Shown piece by piece: positions 59,971 to 64,000 of a DNA stretch of 64,000 bases; positions within the stretch are counted from its first letter, which is position 1; the number at the start of each line of letters is the position of its first letter. A program made the position numbers and the translations under genes. The stretch is from Actinomycetota bacterium. GTDB lineage: Bacteria > Actinomycetota > Actinomycetes > Mycobacteriales > Pseudonocardiaceae. The notes below the pieces were generated by a model. That model did not search any database. It was not told the DNA's origin and saw only the letters and a program-made list of their open reading frames with translations. Where the stretch lies: positions 1 to 64,000 of the forward strand of contig JAJPIR010000084.1 in assembly GCA_021324675.1 (NCBI GenBank), written 5' to 3'.

Positions 59971-60945
59971 TCAACTGGCGTAAGCACGCAGCCGCTCGGC
60001 ACGATCTCCATGGCGTAGCTTGGCCATGACTTCGCGCTCGATTTGGCGGACCCGCTCGCGGGAGAGTCCGAACCGCTTACCGATTTGGTCCAGCGTGCGA
60101 GGCTGACCATCGTCAAGGCCGTACCGCAACCGGATGACCTTTTGTTCCCGGTCTTCGAGCGTGGACAGTACCCGGCGCAGATCGTCTTGCAGCAATCCAG
60201 AAATCACCGCGGATTCTGCATCGGTGGCTTCTGCGTCCTCGATGAAGTCGCCCAGCGGCGCTTCCTCCTCGGCACCCACAGGCATGTCCAGGCTTACCGG
60301 ATCCCGGGAGTACTCCAGCAAGTCAGCTACCTTATCTACCGGTATGCCAGACTCGCGGGCCAGCTCTTGGTCAGTTGCTTCCCGGCCCAGTTGCTGGTGC
60401 AGGTCTCGTTTGATCCGGGCCAGCTTGTTCACTTGTTCCACCAGGTGCACGGGAAGTCGAATAGTGCGTCCCTGGTCGGCCATCCCGCGGGTGATGGCCT
60501 GGCGGATCCACCACGTGGCATAAGTGGAAAACTTGAAGCCCTTCGTGTAGTCAAATTTTTCTACTGCGCGGATCAGACCAAGGTTGCCCTCTTGAATCAG
60601 GTCCAGCAGCGGCATTCCACGACCGGTGTAGCGCTTGGCGAGCGACACCACCAACCGCAAGTTAGCCTCCAGCAGGTGATTCTTCGCTTGCTGGCCATCG
60701 TCGACCAGCCGGGCCAGATCAGTTCGCCGGCTAGGCGTTAGCTGCGCTGAGGTGTCGAGGATGTGCCGGGCAAATACTCCGGCCTCGATGCGCTTGGCAA
60801 GTTCAACTTCCTGCTGAGCGCTGAGCAGCGCGGTGCGTCCGATGCCGTTGAGATAGACCCGGACCAGGTCCGCTGCTGGGCTCTGCGCGTCGAGATCCGC
60901 CTCAAGGGTGGTGTCTGCTTCCACGGTAATCTGCGCGGCGGTCAT
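59971..60945 (-). CDS. primary-like sigma-70 factor
   Basis: [29 protein letters not shown]...[29 protein letters not shown]. Confidence 0.93.
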   Translation of the reverse strand: MTAAQITVEADTTLEADLDAQSPAADLVRVYLNGIGRTALLSAQQEVELAKRIEAGVFARHILDTSAQLTPSRRTDLARLVDDGQQAKNHLLEANLRLVVSLAKRYTGRGMPLLDLIQEGNLGLIRAVEKFDYTKGFKFSTYATWWIRQAITRGMADQGRTIRLPVHLVEQVNKLARIKRDLHQQLGREATDQELARESGIPVDKVADLLEYSRDPVSLDMPVGAEEEAPLGDFIEDAEATDAESAVISGLLQDDLRRVLSTLEDREQKVIRLRYGLDDGQPRTLDQIGKRFGLSRERVRQIEREVMAKLRHGDRAERLRAYAS

Positions 60946-61208
60946 CAGGTTCCTTCCTGCAACGGATCCTCGGGTCGGCTGGCGCCCGGCGTTCGCGAAT
61001 CGGCGCGACGCTGCACGTGTCTAGCCATCGGGGTACCCGAGGCGTCGATAGTTGCAACGCCGCGAGGCCGGATTCCGTTCCCGGACTCTCGCCCGAACGA
61101 CGAACGAGTTGGCGGGGAAGTGCCCAGCCCGCAGGACCACTCAGACACTTCTCAGGTTGGTGGCCGTTTGACGCGGTCAGCGCCCGGGTTGGTAGCTCTT
61201 GAAGAGCG

Positions 61209-61634
61209 TCACACTTCGAGGAGGACGGTGAACGGGCCGTCGGCCACGCTGCGCACAGCCATCATGGCGCCGAAGCGTCCGGTGGCCACGAGGACACCCC
61301 GAGCGCGGAGGCGGTCGACGACCTCGTCGATCAGCGGTTCAGCGTGCTCGGGGCGGGCTGCTGCGGTGAAGGAGGGCCGCCGGCCCTTGCGGGTGCTGCC
61401 GTAGAGGGTGAACTGGCTCACGATCAGCACCCCGGCGCCGGTATCGGCGACTGAACGTTCGTCGCGCAGGATCCGCAACTCGTGCAGTTTGCGCGCCATC
61501 GTTTCGGCTTGCTCAGACCCGTCGTCATGGGTGACGCCGAGCAGCACGAGCAGCCCGGGTCGGTCCAACTCGCCGACCACCTGGCCAGCGACGAGCACCG
61601 CTGCTTCGGTCACTCGGCTTACTACCGCCCGCAC
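61209..61634 (-). CDS. dtd: D-aminoacyl-tRNA deacylase
   Basis: RAVVSRVTEAAVLVAGQVVGE...VSQFTLYGSTRKGRRPSFTAAA; GTG start. Confidence 0.92.
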   Translation of the reverse strand: MRAVVSRVTEAAVLVAGQVVGELDRPGLLVLLGVTHDDGSEQAETMARKLHELRILRDERSVADTGAGVLIVSQFTLYGSTRKGRRPSFTAAARPEHAEPLIDEVVDRLRARGVLVATGRFGAMMAVRSVADGPFTVLLEV

Positions 61635-61720
61635 GGCGCTGGATACTGCCAGGTCCTGCGACTTGCGCTGCGGCCTCTGCGTCGGGACGCTCGTGAGTAG
61701 ATCGAAGTGGAGGTGGTGTC

Positions 61721-63463
61721 GTGACTGCGCCAGTTGGCGATCCCCTGGCCGAGGTTCGCCAGGACGCCGCTGACATGGTGTCCTCGGTCCGGTCGCTGCT
61801 CGGCATTGACTCGGCGATGGCCGAGTTGGATCCTGCTGGGCTTGGTGAGGCACTGGGCAAGTTTGCGTTGGCGGTGGCTGGGCAGCCGGCAGTGCTGTCC
61901 CGGTCGGCGATGAAGTACGGCATGCGCAGCGCGCAAGCTGTCCTCACTGCGGCGCTGCGCACCCTGGGTTCGGAGGAGGAAGGTCCCGCTCCGGCGCGGG
62001 AGGACCGGCGGTTCTCCGATCCGGCCTGGACCAGCAACCCGTGGTTCTACCTGCTGCGCCAGCAGCATGCACTGCTGGAAGACTTCGTGCAGAGCCTGCT
62101 GGCCGCGGCCGACCTTGATGAGGTCACCCGGCGCAAGGCCGACTTCGCGCTGGGCCAGATGGTTGACGCGACCGCGCCGACCAACTGGCTCGTGACTAAC
62201 CCGGCGGCGTTGAAAAGGGCCTTCGATACCGGTGGACTGAGCCTGGTGCGTGGAGCCAGCAATGCACTGCGGGATCTGGTCACCAACAAGGGCATGCCGC
62301 GCCAGGTCACGCCAGGCCGGTTTCGCCCCGGTCATGAACTGGCCGCCACACCGGGCAGCGTGGTGTTCCGCAACCGGTTGATCGAGCTCATCCAGTACGA
62401 GCCGCAGACCGAGACCGTGCACGAGGTGCCGCTGCTGTTCAGCCCGCCCTGGATCAACAAGTACTACATCATGGATCTCGCACCAGGAAAGAGCCTGGTG
62501 GAGTGGGCTGTGCAGCATGGCCATACCTGTTTCATGATTAGCTACCGGAACCCAGATGCGGCGCTGGCTCAGCTATCCATGAGCGATTACCTGCGGGAAG
62601 GGTTACTGGCCGCGCTGGACGTGGTCGAGGAGATCACCGGAACTCAACGGACGAACGTGGCGGGGCTGTGTCTCGGCGGCACCATGGCTGCGGCCATGCT
62701 CGCCTGGCTGACGGCTCGCGGGGAAGACCGGGTCGCCTCGCTGACCCTGATGAACACCCTGCTCGATTTCACGCTGCCTGGCCAGCTGGGAGTATTTACC
62801 GATGAGGCGACGATCACCCGCTTGACGCGCGTCATGCAACGCAAGGGCTACTTGCCGGCAGATAGCATGGCGACCACGTTCAACCTGCTGCGTGGCCGCG
62901 ACCTGGTGTGGAACTACGTGGTCAATGATTGGTTGCTGGGCGAGGAGCCGGCACCATTCGACATGCTCAGCTGGAACGCCGACTCCACCCGGATGCCCGC
63001 GACCATGCATACCGAGTATCTGAGGTGTTTATATCTGCAGAACCGCTTGGCGAAAGGTGAGCTGGACTTGGCCGGCGAGCGGCTGGATCTCGGCAAGATC
63101 AGTAAGGATAGCTATTTCGTCTCCGCTGAGCGGGATCACATCGCGTTGTGGAAGGCCGTGTATGCCGGCGCCCGATTGATGGGCGGCACCGTATGGTTCA
63201 TGCTATCCAACTCCGGGCACATCGCTGGCGTGGTGAACCCGCCCAATCCAAAGTCCAAACATTGGGTCAGTTCGGCGGAGACACTGCCCGAGGATCCAGA
63301 GACCTGGCGCCAGCAGGCCAGCGAGGTTGGCAAGTCCTGGTGGCTGGACTGGACGCCGTGGATCGAGGCGCGGGCTGGGAAGGAGCGGACCCCGCCACCG
63401 ATGGGTAGCACCATGTATCCGCCTCTGGTGGCGGCTCCGGGCACGTATGTGCGGGAGAAATGA
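61721..63463 (+). CDS. phaC: class I-like poly(3-hydroxyalkanoate) synthase
   Basis: PWINKYYIMDLAPGKSLVEWAV...GLCLGGTMAAAMLAWL (lipase-like box). Confidence 0.9.
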   Translation: MTAPVGDPLAEVRQDAADMVSSVRSLLGIDSAMAELDPAGLGEALGKFALAVAGQPAVLSRSAMKYGMRSAQAVLTAALRTLGSEEEGPAPAREDRRFSDPAWTSNPWFYLLRQQHALLEDFVQSLLAAADLDEVTRRKADFALGQMVDATAPTNWLVTNPAALKRAFDTGGLSLVRGASNALRDLVTNKGMPRQVTPGRFRPGHELAATPGSVVFRNRLIELIQYEPQTETVHEVPLLFSPPWINKYYIMDLAPGKSLVEWAVQHGHTCFMISYRNPDAALAQLSMSDYLREGLLAALDVVEEITGTQRTNVAGLCLGGTMAAAMLAWLTARGEDRVASLTLMNTLLDFTLPGQLGVFTDEATITRLTRVMQRKGYLPADSMATTFNLLRGRDLVWNYVVNDWLLGEEPAPFDMLSWNADSTRMPATMHTEYLRCLYLQNRLAKGELDLAGERLDLGKISKDSYFVSAERDHIALWKAVYAGARLMGGTVWFMLSNSGHIAGVVNPPNPKSKHWVSSAETLPEDPETWRQQASEVGKSWWLDWTPWIEARAGKERTPPPMGSTMYPPLVAAPGTYVREK

Positions 63464-63493
63464 CGGCTGCCTGGCGCGGGAATGAGGTAAGCC

Positions 63494-63904
63494 ATGGCGA
63501 GTGCAGATGATGGCCCGGTGCCGCCCCATGCCTGGCAGGTACAGCTCGGCCCGCTGGGCGCGTTCATCCGCGCCCAGCGGCAGCTGGCCGATCTGTCGTT
63601 GCGTGAGATGGCGGCCCTTACCAAGATCTCTAACGCCTACCTCAGCCAGGTGGAGCGCGGTCTGCACCAACCCTCGCTCACCGTGTTGCGAGCCATCGCC
63701 GATGCGCTAGGGCTGACCACCGAACAACTCCTGGCCAAGGCGGGATGGAGCCAGGCTGCCCCTGCCGACGCCCCCGTCGACGTCCCTACCGATCCGTCGG
63801 CCGGTACGGAAGACGCCATCCGGGCCGATCCGCGGCTCACCGACGCTCAGCGGGAAGCGCTGCTTGGGGTGTACCGCAGCTTCATCGAGGGCAAGATGGG
63901 CTGA
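63494..63904 (+). CDS. XRE-family HTH regulator
   Basis: LGAFIRAQRQLADLSLREMAALTKISNAYLSQVERGLHQPS. Confidence 0.9.
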   Translation: MASADDGPVPPHAWQVQLGPLGAFIRAQRQLADLSLREMAALTKISNAYLSQVERGLHQPSLTVLRAIADALGLTTEQLLAKAGWSQAAPADAPVDVPTDPSAGTEDAIRADPRLTDAQREALLGVYRSFIEGKMG

Positions 63905-64000
63905 CAGCCAGTGTTTGACATACTTATCGTCACTGCGTACTTTGGTTATCGTACACTCTGACGGTAGGGAAGTGATGGCGATGACCACAGCGGAGACCAT

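Noticed and set aside
61622-62524. 300-aa minus-strand ORF opposite phaC
   Set aside because: Antisense to a clear PHA synthase; no family features.

Overview
Actinobacterial chromosome segment (lower-GC cargo inside a high-GC backbone). Left backbone: LysM protein, nrdR, nrdJ, a decayed tyrosine-recombinase/HTH/zinc-ribbon trio, GT2 glycosyltransferase, PAC2 protein, SAM methyltransferase and the 5' part of a DUF4192 gene. Right backbone: the 3' part of the same DUF4192 gene, galE, DtxR-type regulator, sulfurtransferase, acuC, sigma factor, dtd, PHA synthase and an HTH regulator. Between the two DUF4192 halves is a ~42.2 kb integrated element (about 12,773-54,948). It is bounded by an 8-bp direct repeat TGCCCTGG, and joining the halves at this repeat restores the reading frame. 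The element carries a large serine integrase, an excisionase-like HTH, a ParA/RHH partition operon followed by 19 contiguous octamers (NNACACYN), a replication-relaxation (MOBC-type) protein flanked by two VirD4/TraG-HerA-like ATPases, three SSB/OB-fold proteins, several toxin-antitoxin loci, duplicated mosaic methyltransferases and a right-end defence cluster. That cluster holds a CoiA-like nuclease, an ApeA-like HEPN gene broken by one in-frame TGA, and an Mrr-like endonuclease. The most unusual signals are: (i) four dispersed copies of a conserved structured leader (CCCTTG...GAGCCTCT...GGCGGGGAGC-hairpin), each upstream of a gene start, two of which are ssb; (ii) a ~765-nt, heavily self-complementary non-coding region; (iii) the octamer centromere-like array. 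All calls are from reading the sequence and supplied translations; no database search was run.
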